A DNA stretch of 34,784 bases from Kiritimatiellia bacterium (GTDB taxonomy: Bacteria > Verrucomicrobiota > Kiritimatiellia > JAFGHX01): contig JAFGHX010000336.1 of NCBI GenBank assembly GCA_016929905.1, positions 1 through 34,784 of the forward strand, in the 5' to 3' direction. The notes below the pieces were generated by a model. That model was not told the origin of the DNA. It ran no database searches and was given only the letters and a program-made list of their open reading frames with translations. Position numbers and translations under genes: made by a program. This document shows positions 16,075-23,979 of this stretch, piece after piece; within the stretch, counting starts at the first letter, position 1; every line of letters starts with the position of its first letter.

Positions 16075-17484
16075 CTACTCGGAGGCCGCAGGCCCCGTGA
16101 ACGTGATGTTGTGCGTGTTCTCGCCGATCTCAACGTCCGGCGAATCCCGCAAGGTCAGCCGGCCGTACCGAACGAAATTCTCGAAGGTGATGTCGCTCAC
16201 CGTGGCCTGCGCATCGGGAGCTTGCACCCGGATGATCCCATCCCTTCCGCCGGATTCGCCGGTCACGAAAATGTCCTTGAAGACGCAGTTCCGAATCGGG
16301 CTGTACGTCTCCGGCCAGGGCTGTACCTTCCACAGGAGCTTCTGGCCTTCGCGATGGACCCGGAGATTCTCGATGCGCACGTCTTCCAGAGGCTGGTGCT
16401 TGTTCGGCTCAAGGCGCGCGACCGCGGCGGGCCCGCAGTGGAGAACGTCGATGTCCTTGAACCGCAACTGCTTCATCGGCGGGCATGCCACCCCCAGCCG
16501 CTGCCATCCGGAGCCGATCCGCCAGATTTGCCCGCGATCGCTCCACAGCGAGCAGCGCGTGGCCGTCACATCGAAGACGGGAACCGTTGTCCATTGCGTC
16601 AACAGGGCGATACAATCGTCGTCGCTGCGGATGAAGCAATCGGAGATAGTCACGTGCTGCGTGTCCAGCAGATCGATCCCGTCTTCGTTCTCACAGCGAT
16701 TGGCGACGACCTTCAGGTTCCGGATCTCCACATGCGAAGAGCTGTAGATGCCGACATTCCAGCGCCAGCTGTCCTTGACGATGATCCCCTCGATGCTCAG
16801 GTCCGAACATTTCTTGGCATACAACATCGGTTGGGCGCCGCCGTCGGGCTGGGGTCCTTTCGCGTGGTCCCACGGCAGACCGTCGAGAATCCCACGACCC
16901 CGGATCCTGATGTTGGAACCGGAGGCTGTCACGCCTGCCTGGACCACGGCCCCGCCGGCAATGTAGAGAGTCTGGTCGCTGGTCAGGATGATCGAGTCCG
17001 GCTTGTGAAAGCCAGGGCCGAAATACACGACGTCCGGATCATTCGGATTCGGCGCGTCCTGTTCCAGAGGATTGCCGAAGAGGAGCAATGGCCTGTCTCG
17101 CGCCGCGGGTTCGATGGACAGATGGCACGGCGCCTCACTCAAGGTGAAGACCATGCTCTTGCCCTCGACCGCCGCCTCAATGCTCTTGGACTCGGGCCGC
17201 ACGGCCACGGCGTCCAACGACCGGTCGGCCGTGGTGATTTCCACGGTAGCCGGGCCGGCGAAATCGAAATACGCGAATGAATACGGGGTGTGGATTCTGA
17301 AATTCTTGGTGTCGTACGGGTTCCGCTCGGGCGCGTCGGTCCCGGCGGCGCGATAGACGGGGACTTCTTTGCCGTTCACCTTCACGGTGTAGTCGTCCGA
17401 CATCTCCGCACCCGAAGGGGCGGGATGCACCACCACGGCCGCCTCCGTTCCAGCATGGGTCAATTCGACTGTTGCGGGGCTCAT
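16075..17484 (-). CDS. GH28-like (polygalacturonase-type) right-handed beta-helix protein
   Basis: 469 residues from ATG at 17484, with AAGGAGG upstream. No signal peptide is evident. The N-terminal 130 residues are a beta-rich domain (YTVKVNGKEVPVYR). Residues 150-460 form a parallel beta-helix. GH28 hallmarks are NEDGIDLLD (266-274; NTDGID in the family) and FIRSDDDCIALL (284-295; GDDC in the family), giving candidate acids Asp268, Asp289 and Asp290. The family's GHG and RIK motifs are not obvious; the helix instead has DRGQIWRIGSG. The enzyme may therefore act on an unusual galacturonan-like substrate or be altered. It is the first gene after araC on the same strand, 130 bp apart, and is a likely AraC target. 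Confidence 0.75.
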   Translation of the reverse strand: MSPATVELTHAGTEAAVVVHPAPSGAEMSDDYTVKVNGKEVPVYRAAGTDAPERNPYDTKNFRIHTPYSFAYFDFAGPATVEITTADRSLDAVAVRPESKSIEAAVEGKSMVFTLSEAPCHLSIEPAARDRPLLLFGNPLEQDAPNPNDPDVVYFGPGFHKPDSIILTSDQTLYIAGGAVVQAGVTASGSNIRIRGRGILDGLPWDHAKGPQPDGGAQPMLYAKKCSDLSIEGIIVKDSWRWNVGIYSSSHVEIRNLKVVANRCENEDGIDLLDTQHVTISDCFIRSDDDCIALLTQWTTVPVFDVTATRCSLWSDRGQIWRIGSGWQRLGVACPPMKQLRFKDIDVLHCGPAAVARLEPNKHQPLEDVRIENLRVHREGQKLLWKVQPWPETYSPIRNCVFKDIFVTGESGGRDGIIRVQAPDAQATVSDITFENFVRYGRLTLRDSPDVEIGENTHNITFTGPAASE

Positions 17485-17556
17485 TCTCTACCTCCTTATT
17501 CCTCTTGACCTTAACGTTTAGGGCATCCTCTTGCTCTTCATGCCGATCCAACGGCA

Positions 17557-17603
17557 AATCTTACAAATGAATTACGCTTCCGGTGCGGCCTGTTCGTAAG
17601 ATT
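17557..17603. promoter_or_regulatory. Inverted repeat between araC and the GH28-like gene
   Basis: AATCTTACAAA (17557-17567) and TTCGTAAGATT (17593-17603) are inverted copies differing at one position, separated by 25 bp. The pair lies 11 nt past the araC stop codon and about 70 nt before the GH28-like start. It may be an operator pair or a weak terminator; no T-run is present. Confidence 0.4.
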
Positions 17604-17613
17604 CCGCGCGCAT

Positions 17614-18501
17614 TCAGCCGCCAAAAGGATGCAGACCGCGTGCGCGGTACTCGGAAGGGCTGATCCCGGAATTCTTGCGGAAGATCCGGCTGAAGTGGAA
17701 GGGATCGTTGAACCCCACCTGGGAGGCAACTTCCGCGATGGGGAGGTCTGTGGCCAGCAAGACGTTCATGGCCATTCGCATCCGCATCTTCTGCACATAG
17801 TGCACGGGGGCTACACCCATGGCACGTTTGAAGATCGTGTGGAACCGCGTCGGGGAGAGGTTGGCCAATTCCGCCAGCGAATCCCGCGACAGGGTCGACC
17901 CCAAGTTACTGCTCAGGAACTGAAACACCGGGGCGAGACGCCGAAGGGCCCGTAGCCTGGGCAGGCGGTCCGTTCGCAACTTCCCCACCCGCGTCAACAC
18001 AGAAAGAAAACGAAATCCCAGCTCCTTTTGCCTGGCAATCCGATGCAAGGAAGGGCTCCGATCCGGATCCTGCAAAGCCACGAGTTGCCGATTGATCTGC
18101 CCGATACTCTTACTGTCGGCATCTCGAATGACCACGGGTACGTCGAGCAGCGAGAACACGGAGACAGAATGCAGAAGAAGGAAGTTCGTTTGTGTCCAGA
18201 TTACCTCCACGCGCGGTCCTTCGTCCTCGGCGCCGCCTCCCGCTACCGGCCTGATGACGTAACGGTACTGTATCCCCGGAAGCAACACGAAGCTGTCTCC
18301 ACTCCGAGCGGCACAGGTAGTGCCGTCGCGCATGCGGAATTTCACTCGGCCGGAGACAATGTATCCGCAATCGCAACATGGAAAGACATGCCAGCCGTCG
18401 GGGCCGATGGGCTTGCGGGCCAGGGCGGTCCCACTGCCGCGGAGTTCGAATCGGATGGTCTCGTTGATTGAGTCAAGGAGAATGGATCGTTCCGTACTCA
18501 T
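17614..18501 (-). CDS. AraC-family transcriptional regulator
   Basis: 295 residues from ATG at 18501, with GGGGG about 10 nt upstream; an in-frame TTG at 18534 is less likely. The N-terminal half is a cupin-like sensor domain (GWHVFPCCDCGYIVSG, TCAARSGDSFVLLPGIQYRY) of the kind that binds a sugar-like ligand. The C-terminal 95 residues hold the two helix-turn-helix units: SRDSLAELANLSPTRFHTIF, and PIAEVASQVGFNDPFHFSRI followed by the FRKNSGISPSEYR signature. It is divergent from the + strand glycan operon and upstream of the GH28-like gene, so it probably controls one or both. A pair of long inverted sites lies in the shared intergenic region. Confidence 0.92.
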   Translation of the reverse strand: MSTERSILLDSINETIRFELRGSGTALARKPIGPDGWHVFPCCDCGYIVSGRVKFRMRDGTTCAARSGDSFVLLPGIQYRYVIRPVAGGGAEDEGPRVEVIWTQTNFLLLHSVSVFSLLDVPVVIRDADSKSIGQINRQLVALQDPDRSPSLHRIARQKELGFRFLSVLTRVGKLRTDRLPRLRALRRLAPVFQFLSSNLGSTLSRDSLAELANLSPTRFHTIFKRAMGVAPVHYVQKMRMRMAMNVLLATDLPIAEVASQVGFNDPFHFSRIFRKNSGISPSEYRARGLHPFGG

Positions 18502-18582
18502 CGATCTGGATCCCCCGGGGTCAGGATGGTCCAATGGCGAACGACAACGAAGAATTGCCGCATGAGTCTAGCACAAGACGGG

Positions 18583-18603
18583 GGGCAGTACAAATCGACA
18601 TGA
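18583..18603 (+). promoter_or_regulatory. Candidate regulator site, copy 1 of an inverted pair
   Basis: GGGCAGTACAA, two variable bases, then CGACATGA. The same 21-bp sequence occurs on the other strand at 18727-18747 with 19 of 21 positions identical. Position next to araC makes it a candidate AraC binding site, about 80 bp upstream of the araC start codon. It could instead be one end of a small mobile repeat. Confidence 0.5.
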
Positions 18604-18726
18604 GAAAGGTTCCGGCGCCCATGGCGCGCTGCGGGCTGTCCGGATACGCTACCGTCTGATGACAGCCCGATTGCACAAGCGGGGAGCGCGCAGCCCAAGC
18701 GAAACAAATGGACAATCATTCTGCGG

Positions 18727-18747
18727 TCATGTCGGATTGTACTGCCC
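18727..18747 (-). promoter_or_regulatory. Candidate regulator site, copy 2 of an inverted pair
   Basis: Inverted copy of the 18583-18603 site; the two are 144 bp apart start to start and face each other. Two differences occur, at adjacent central positions. The spacing would allow DNA looping between two regulator dimers. About 245 bp upstream of the first + strand gene. Confidence 0.5.
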
Positions 18748-18992
18748 GGCATTCCTCACGACGATTTCTGCCAGGAAGTCTGTAAGGTTCGGCGCATTGT
18801 CGGCATCTAGTGGCGTGTGAGATGTACGCGTCGGTTCGCATGCGTGAGTGGTTAGTTCAAAGGAGGACGCCGCACGGCTGCCCCGGAGGCATTGCGGGGC
18901 CGCTTTGTCCACATCACGTTCGAAAACGGGCTCCGGTTTTCCGCTTCGTTTGAGCGGCTCGCCGGCGTCTCCGGAATCGCGTGGAGGCCACC

Positions 18993-19841
18993 ATGACGAC
19001 GTTCAAGATTCGGGCCGAAAACCGTGCGTATGATTGCCGCAGGCCGCGAGGGTGCACCGCGCTCTGCATCGAGGTGGCGGAATGGCCGGGCAACGAGTTC
19101 GGGCTGTGGCTGCCGGAACTTGTTGTGCTCCGCGGGAAGCGTTTGTGGACCAACCATCAGGCAACGGACGTCTTCCAGGATTGGGAACGCGTGGCAGACG
19201 GTCGGCTGGAGTGGAAGAAGCCTTTTGAAGCGTTCGAACTGACCTCGGACCTGATCCCGGACGAAGCGCGCTCCTGCATTCGGTATCGGCATACATTCAC
19301 AAACCGATCGGAAGAAGCGTTGTCCGATCTGAACGCCAGCGCGTGTTTCCATCTGGCTAACGCGCCCCAGTTCATATCGATTCGCGGCGAGCGCATATGG
19401 GCCTGCCTGGACGGGGAATGGACCACCACCGACCGGGTCCCGCGTTCAGAGTCGCCGGACCCGCGCCGGGTACGGTTTCTCAACAAAGGCATTCGTTCGG
19501 AACGTACGGTCGTGCCGGAAGGGGGCGGGTTCCCGATGGCCGTCATGCCGGAGGCGGCGCATCATCCGCTGATCGTCGCCGAGTCCTTTTCCGGCGCGGC
19601 CAGTGTCGGAATCGCAACGCCCGATCTGCACTCGCTGTTCAACAACAACGAGCCGATCCTTCGATGCCTGCACAGCATTTCGTTTCCCGTCAGAACGCTC
19701 GAGCCCGGCCGCACCGCATCGCTCGAAGGCGTACTCGTCTTCTGCAACGGGAACCACCTGGATGCGGTGCGGCAGTATGAAGAGATTGCGGCGGCCTACT
19801 GGCCGACGATTGCGGCGCGCGGGTTGAGGAAGGTGTCGTGA
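18993..19841 (+). CDS. Unknown protein, first gene of the glycan operon
   Basis: 282 residues from ATG at 18993, with GGAGG 5 nt upstream; the GTG at 18981 lies before that ribosome site and is rejected. No signal peptide or membrane segment. The sequence has the look of a beta-sandwich sugar-binding protein, with many aromatic and acidic residues (CIEVAEWPGNEFGLWLPEL, HTFTNRSEEALSDLNASACF, SISFPVRTLEPGRTASLEGV), possibly of mutarotase-like fold, but I recognise no named family. Its stop overlaps the GH20 start by 4 bp (GTGA), so the two are coupled, which ties it to hexosaminidase function or to control of the released sugar. Confidence 0.7.
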   Translation: MTTFKIRAENRAYDCRRPRGCTALCIEVAEWPGNEFGLWLPELVVLRGKRLWTNHQATDVFQDWERVADGRLEWKKPFEAFELTSDLIPDEARSCIRYRHTFTNRSEEALSDLNASACFHLANAPQFISIRGERIWACLDGEWTTTDRVPRSESPDPRRVRFLNKGIRSERTVVPEGGGFPMAVMPEAAHHPLIVAESFSGAASVGIATPDLHSLFNNNEPILRCLHSISFPVRTLEPGRTASLEGVLVFCNGNHLDAVRQYEEIAAAYWPTIAARGLRKVS

Positions 19842-21757
19842 AGAGCCAACTCGAAACTCAGGAAAGGCTGATCCCCCTGCCGGTGCAGGTCCGCGGCAGT
19901 CGCGGTTTCTTCCGCCTCGACAAACAGACCGCCTTGAAAGCCCCGGAACAAGCTGAGGCGGTCCGGGCGTACTTTGCGGCGCGGGTGAAGCGCGCAACCG
20001 GGTTCACGCTCGCGGACGCAAAGACGGGCGCCCAAGGCGTGATTCGCCTGCACGTGAATCCGCGCCGGGACGCCCGCCTGGGCGAGGAAGGGTACCGGCT
20101 GCGCGTGACGTCGCGGCAAGTCGATCTGCGGGCCAACACCGCCGGCGGCCTGTTCTACGGCGTTCAGAGCGTGCTGCAGCTTCTGCCATCGGCGATTGAA
20201 TCCGACAAGCCGGTGCGTGACGCCGAATGGCGGGTGCCCTGCACCGAGATTCTCGACTATCCGCGTTTCGCCTGGCGCGGGCTGATGCTGGACGTAGTCC
20301 GCCACTTCTTCAGCAAAGACGAGGTGCTGGCGTTCGTCGATCAGATGGCCAGGTACAAGTTCAATATTCTGCACCTGCACCTGACCGATGACCAGGGCTG
20401 GCGCATCGAGATCAAGCGCTATCCCCGCTTGACCGATGTGGGCGCGTGGCGCGTGCCCCGCACGGGGGACTGGTGTTCCTACGGTCCGCCGGAACCCGGC
20501 GAGAAGCCGAGCTATGGCGGTTTCTACACGCAAGCGGATCTGCGCGAAATCGTCCGTTACGCCGAAGCGCGTTGCGTGACCGTGCTGCCGGAAATCGACG
20601 TGCCCGGCCATTCGCTGGCTGCGCTGGCCGCGTATCCGGAGCTGTCGTGCGGCGGCGGGCCCTTCTACGTGGACCCGGGCAGCATCGAGATGGCACGGCT
20701 TTACGGCGTGATCAAGTCCGACCCCCGCCCTTCCAAGATCCCCGCAAACGTGCTCTGCGTCGGGAACGACGGTGTGTTCGAGTTCCTCGACCACGTGATG
20801 ACTGAGGTGGCCGAGGTGTTCCCTTCTCCCTACATTCACATGGGCGGCGATGAGGCGATCCGCCGGTTCTGGACGGAATGCCCGCGGTGCCAGGCCCGCA
20901 TGCGCGAGCAGAACCTGAAAGACGAGAAGGACTTGCAGAGCTATTTTGTGAAGCGACTGGCGAGGATCATCGAATCCAAAGGCAAACGGCTGGTTGGCTG
21001 GGACGAAATCGTGGACGGCGGGTTGGCACCGAACGCGACGGTCATGAGTTGGCACCGGGGCGGCAGGGGCGCGGTCGAGGCGGCCAACCTGGGCCACGAC
21101 GTGGTCATGACGCCGTCGACGCACTGCTACCTGGACAATCTGCAGGGCGAGTGGTGGCTGGAGCCGGCGTGCACGAGCCGGTTCTTCAGGGGGCCCGACC
21201 ACTGGCGTGTGCTGCGGCTGAAGGACTGCTATGAATTCGAGCCGGTCCCGGACGGTGTGGACCCGGCCCGCATCGTGGGTGGCCAGGGCAACCTGTGGAC
21301 CGAAGCCATTCCGGATTTCCGACACGCGCAGTACATGCTCTGGCCCAGAGCCATGGCGATGGCGGAGACGCTCTGGTCGCCACGAGCAGGCAAGGAGTGG
21401 GCCTCGTTCGCCGCGCGGGTGGAACGCCAGTTCGCCCGGCTGGACGCGGCGCAGGTCAAGTATTCCCGCGCCCTGTACGATGTGCGTCTCCGGCCGCGCC
21501 GGGGCAAACAAGGCCGGCTTCACGTGGCGCTGGAGACCGACGCGGACGGGCTCGACATCCACTATACCTGGGACGGGACGAACCCCGACCCGTTCTACCC
21601 GAAATACCGGGGACCGTTGGTTCCCGTTCCCGGCGCACGCGAACTTCGCGTGGTGACCTGCCGTAACGGCGATCCCGTCGGCCGAGAGATCGCGGTTCCG
21701 GTCACGGAGCTCGAGAACCGGGCGGAAAAGGCTGAGACGGCGAGGACGTCACAATGA
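19838..21757 (+). CDS. GH20 beta-N-acetylhexosaminidase
   Basis: 639 residues from GTG at 19838, overlapping the previous stop. Residues 10-130 are the GH20b accessory domain (IPLPVQV ... GGLFYGVQSVLQLL). The catalytic TIM barrel runs about 143-480: WRGLMLDVVRHFFS, HLHLTDDQGWRIEIKRYP, PEIDVPGHSLAAL, and HMGGDEA with the Asp338-Glu339 pair used in substrate-assisted cleavage. The C-terminal 90 residues (HYTWDGTNPDPFYPKYRGPL) are a chitobiase-type C-terminal domain. It removes terminal GlcNAc or GalNAc from glycans. No signal peptide is visible, so it may act in the cytoplasm on imported oligosaccharides, or use an unrecognised export route. The next gene overlaps its stop by 4 bp. Confidence 0.95.
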   Translation: MKSQLETQERLIPLPVQVRGSRGFFRLDKQTALKAPEQAEAVRAYFAARVKRATGFTLADAKTGAQGVIRLHVNPRRDARLGEEGYRLRVTSRQVDLRANTAGGLFYGVQSVLQLLPSAIESDKPVRDAEWRVPCTEILDYPRFAWRGLMLDVVRHFFSKDEVLAFVDQMARYKFNILHLHLTDDQGWRIEIKRYPRLTDVGAWRVPRTGDWCSYGPPEPGEKPSYGGFYTQADLREIVRYAEARCVTVLPEIDVPGHSLAALAAYPELSCGGGPFYVDPGSIEMARLYGVIKSDPRPSKIPANVLCVGNDGVFEFLDHVMTEVAEVFPSPYIHMGGDEAIRRFWTECPRCQARMREQNLKDEKDLQSYFVKRLARIIESKGKRLVGWDEIVDGGLAPNATVMSWHRGGRGAVEAANLGHDVVMTPSTHCYLDNLQGEWWLEPACTSRFFRGPDHWRVLRLKDCYEFEPVPDGVDPARIVGGQGNLWTEAIPDFRHAQYMLWPRAMAMAETLWSPRAGKEWASFAARVERQFARLDAAQVKYSRALYDVRLRPRRGKQGRLHVALETDADGLDIHYTWDGTNPDPFYPKYRGPLVPVPGARELRVVTCRNGDPVGREIAVPVTELENRAEKAETARTSQ

Positions 21758-23817
21758 ACGGACAGGAAAGCAGCAGTCGGCTCGCGCTCTACGTGTCGCC
21801 CGAGGGCAACGATGCGTGGTCGGGCCGGATCCCCCTGCCGAACCGGCGGCGGACCGACGGCCCGCTGGCGACGGTGCGGGCGGCGCTGGCCGTTCTGCGG
21901 CGGGAACGGAAAGACGCGGCCTCCAAGACGGGCGCCACCATTCAGCTGCGCGGCGGGCTCCACTTTTTGGCTGAGCCGCTCCTGTTCACGCATCAGGATT
22001 CGGGAAGTCCGTGGCGCTGCGGCTGCTGCGCCGAATGGAAAGGGATGTGGGACACGGGCCTCGTGGTGCGGGCCTATCGGAACGAGAAGCCGATCCTGAG
22101 CGGCGGGCGCGCCGTTACGGGGTGGACCAAGCGGCCCCTCAACGGCCGGAAGGTCTGGTGCGCCGAGATCCCGGAAGTCAGGGACGGCACATGGTATTTC
22201 CGTCAGCTCTGGGTGAACGGAAAACGCAGAAGCCGCCCGACACTGCCCCGCCGCGGCTTCTACCGCGTGCAGAGGTATGCGCGCGAAGTGGATCAGAAGG
22301 CCATGTTCTGGGCGCGGGGCGACGACCGGTTCATCTATGCGGGCCACGATCTTCTGCCTTCCTGGCGCAATCTGCAGGACGTCGAGATCGTCCTGTTCAA
22401 CTACTGGCTGGAGAATCGGATGGCGATCCGCGACGTGCGCGCGGACGAACGGCTGGCGGTCCTGGACCGCAAGACGCATTGCTCCATGCTCAACGATCAG
22501 AAGGTGAACGGCGAGTCGGTCGGCGCCTGCTATCGCGTCGAGAATGTTTTCGAGGCTCTCGGCCGGCCCGGCGAATGGTATCTGGACCGGGCCGAAGGAA
22601 GGCTCTACTACCTGCCGATGCCGGGCGAAGACATGCGCAACGCGCGCGTGATCGCGCCGCGGCTCGACCGAATACTCGAGATCAGGGGCAACTCCCCGGA
22701 CAAGGAGCCGGCGCAGTCCGTATGCTTCCGCGGCGTCACCTTCGCCCACACCGAATGGCGGTACCCGGCCGGGAAAGCGGGGTCCAATCAGGCGGCCTGC
22801 GACGTCACGGGTGCGGTGCGCATTGCCAACGCGCGCGGGATCCGGTTCGAGGACTGCCGCCTCGAGCACCTCGGCAGCTACGGAATCGAATGCGCCGAGT
22901 CCACGCGCGATATCGCCGTGATCGGCTGCACGATCCGGGACACGGGCGCCGGCGGCGTCAAGGTCTGGCACGGCTGCACCCGGACCCTGATCTCGGACAA
23001 CGAGCTCCGCGACGGCGGGCACGTCTTCGCATCGGCCGTCGGCATCCTGATCGGCCAGTCCAGCGGAAATGTGGTGCGGCACAACCATATTCACGGCTTT
23101 CAATACTCGGGCATCAGCGTCGGCTGGGACTGGTACTACCGCGAAGGGAACGCCTACGGGAACGTCATCGCATACAATCACATCCACCACATCGGCGGCC
23201 GAACGCTCTCGGATCTGGCCGGGATCTACACGCTCGGCGTCTCGCCCGGCTCGCGGATCAGCCACAACCTGATCCACGATATCCGGGACCGCCGCGAAGG
23301 CGTGGGGTGCTGGGGCATCTATCTCGACCAATCGAGCAGCTACTATCTCATCCAGCACAACATCGTCTATCGCACGCGGGCGGGCGGTTTCTTCCAGCAC
23401 TTCGGGATCAACAACGAGGTCCGCAACAACATCTTCGCGCTGTCGGAAGAGATGCAGGTGCGCGTGTCGCACAACGAACCGCAGAACACCCTGTGTTTCC
23501 AGAACAACATCGTCTACTTCCGCACGGGCGCCTTGTGGCAGAAGCGCACATGGAAGGGCATAGCCGGCAATCACGAGCGGGTGGACGGCAACCTGTACTT
23601 CAACGCGAACGGCGGCGCGCTCGATTTCGCCGGAATGACCTTCGCGCAATGGCGGGCCGCGGGCTTCGACAGGAACGGCCGGGTCGCCGATCCCCTCTTC
23701 AACGATCCGGAAAAGGGCGATTTCCGGCTGAACCGCAAATCGCCCGCGTTCACGTTGGGATTTGTCGAGTTCGATCTGGCCGGCGTCGGGCCGCGCAGGC
23801 GAAAGGAACGGGTCTGA
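21754..23817 (+). CDS. GH141-like right-handed beta-helix glycosidase
   Basis: 687 residues from ATG at 21754, overlapping the GH20 stop (ATGA). The opening LYVSPEGNDAWSG, TDGPLATVRAALAVLRRER and IQLRGGLHFLAEPL are typical of this group, followed by KPILSGGRAVTGW, FRQLWVNGKRRSRPTLP and EWYLDRAEGRLYYLPMPGED. From about residue 325 it is a parallel beta-helix with repeated short strands (VRIANARGIRFEDCRLEHLG, GNVVRHNHIHGFQYSGISVG). This layout matches GH141, where the known members are an alpha-L-fucosidase acting on rhamnogalacturonan II and a xylanase. The exact substrate cannot be read here. No signal peptide. The downstream gap holds a dispersed repeat. Confidence 0.8.
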   Translation: MNGQESSSRLALYVSPEGNDAWSGRIPLPNRRRTDGPLATVRAALAVLRRERKDAASKTGATIQLRGGLHFLAEPLLFTHQDSGSPWRCGCCAEWKGMWDTGLVVRAYRNEKPILSGGRAVTGWTKRPLNGRKVWCAEIPEVRDGTWYFRQLWVNGKRRSRPTLPRRGFYRVQRYAREVDQKAMFWARGDDRFIYAGHDLLPSWRNLQDVEIVLFNYWLENRMAIRDVRADERLAVLDRKTHCSMLNDQKVNGESVGACYRVENVFEALGRPGEWYLDRAEGRLYYLPMPGEDMRNARVIAPRLDRILEIRGNSPDKEPAQSVCFRGVTFAHTEWRYPAGKAGSNQAACDVTGAVRIANARGIRFEDCRLEHLGSYGIECAESTRDIAVIGCTIRDTGAGGVKVWHGCTRTLISDNELRDGGHVFASAVGILIGQSSGNVVRHNHIHGFQYSGISVGWDWYYREGNAYGNVIAYNHIHHIGGRTLSDLAGIYTLGVSPGSRISHNLIHDIRDRREGVGCWGIYLDQSSSYYLIQHNIVYRTRAGGFFQHFGINNEVRNNIFALSEEMQVRVSHNEPQNTLCFQNNIVYFRTGALWQKRTWKGIAGNHERVDGNLYFNANGGALDFAGMTFAQWRAAGFDRNGRVADPLFNDPEKGDFRLNRKSPAFTLGFVEFDLAGVGPRRRKERV

Positions 23818-23842
23818 ACGCGCATGGCCGTTAGACGGGGAA

Positions 23843-23946
23843 CGGCTCGTCAGGAGCCTCGCCCTCCAGCGGCACGCGAACAGGCAAATGGCGGGCGAGC
23901 AGCCTGTCCCCCGAAGGCCCGGCGAAGGGGGATCCTCGCGAGCCGC
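23843..23946. repeat. Dispersed palindrome, type A copy 1
   Basis: Left arm CGGCTCGTCAGGAGCCTCGC plus CCTCC (23843-23867) and right arm GCGGGCGAG...CTCGCGAGCCGC (23891-23946) are inverted versions of each other. The right arm is interrupted by a roughly 33-bp hairpin unit (CCCCCGAAGG ... CGAAGGGGG). It fills the gap between the GH141-like and sulfatase genes and carries no gene. Other copies are at 25929, 29319 and 30644. Confidence 0.75.
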
Positions 23947-23979
23947 ATCCGGGTACGAAACGGCGGGAGAACGCAAGAG

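Larger units (their letters stand above)
18502..18992. other. Divergent regulatory region between araC and the + strand operon
   Basis: 491 bp without a convincing gene; small frames in it lack ribosome sites. It must hold the start signals for araC (leftward) and for the catabolic operon (rightward), and it contains the inverted 21-bp site pair described separately. A purine-rich AAAGGAGG at 18859-18866 is not followed by a coding frame of note. Confidence 0.5.
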
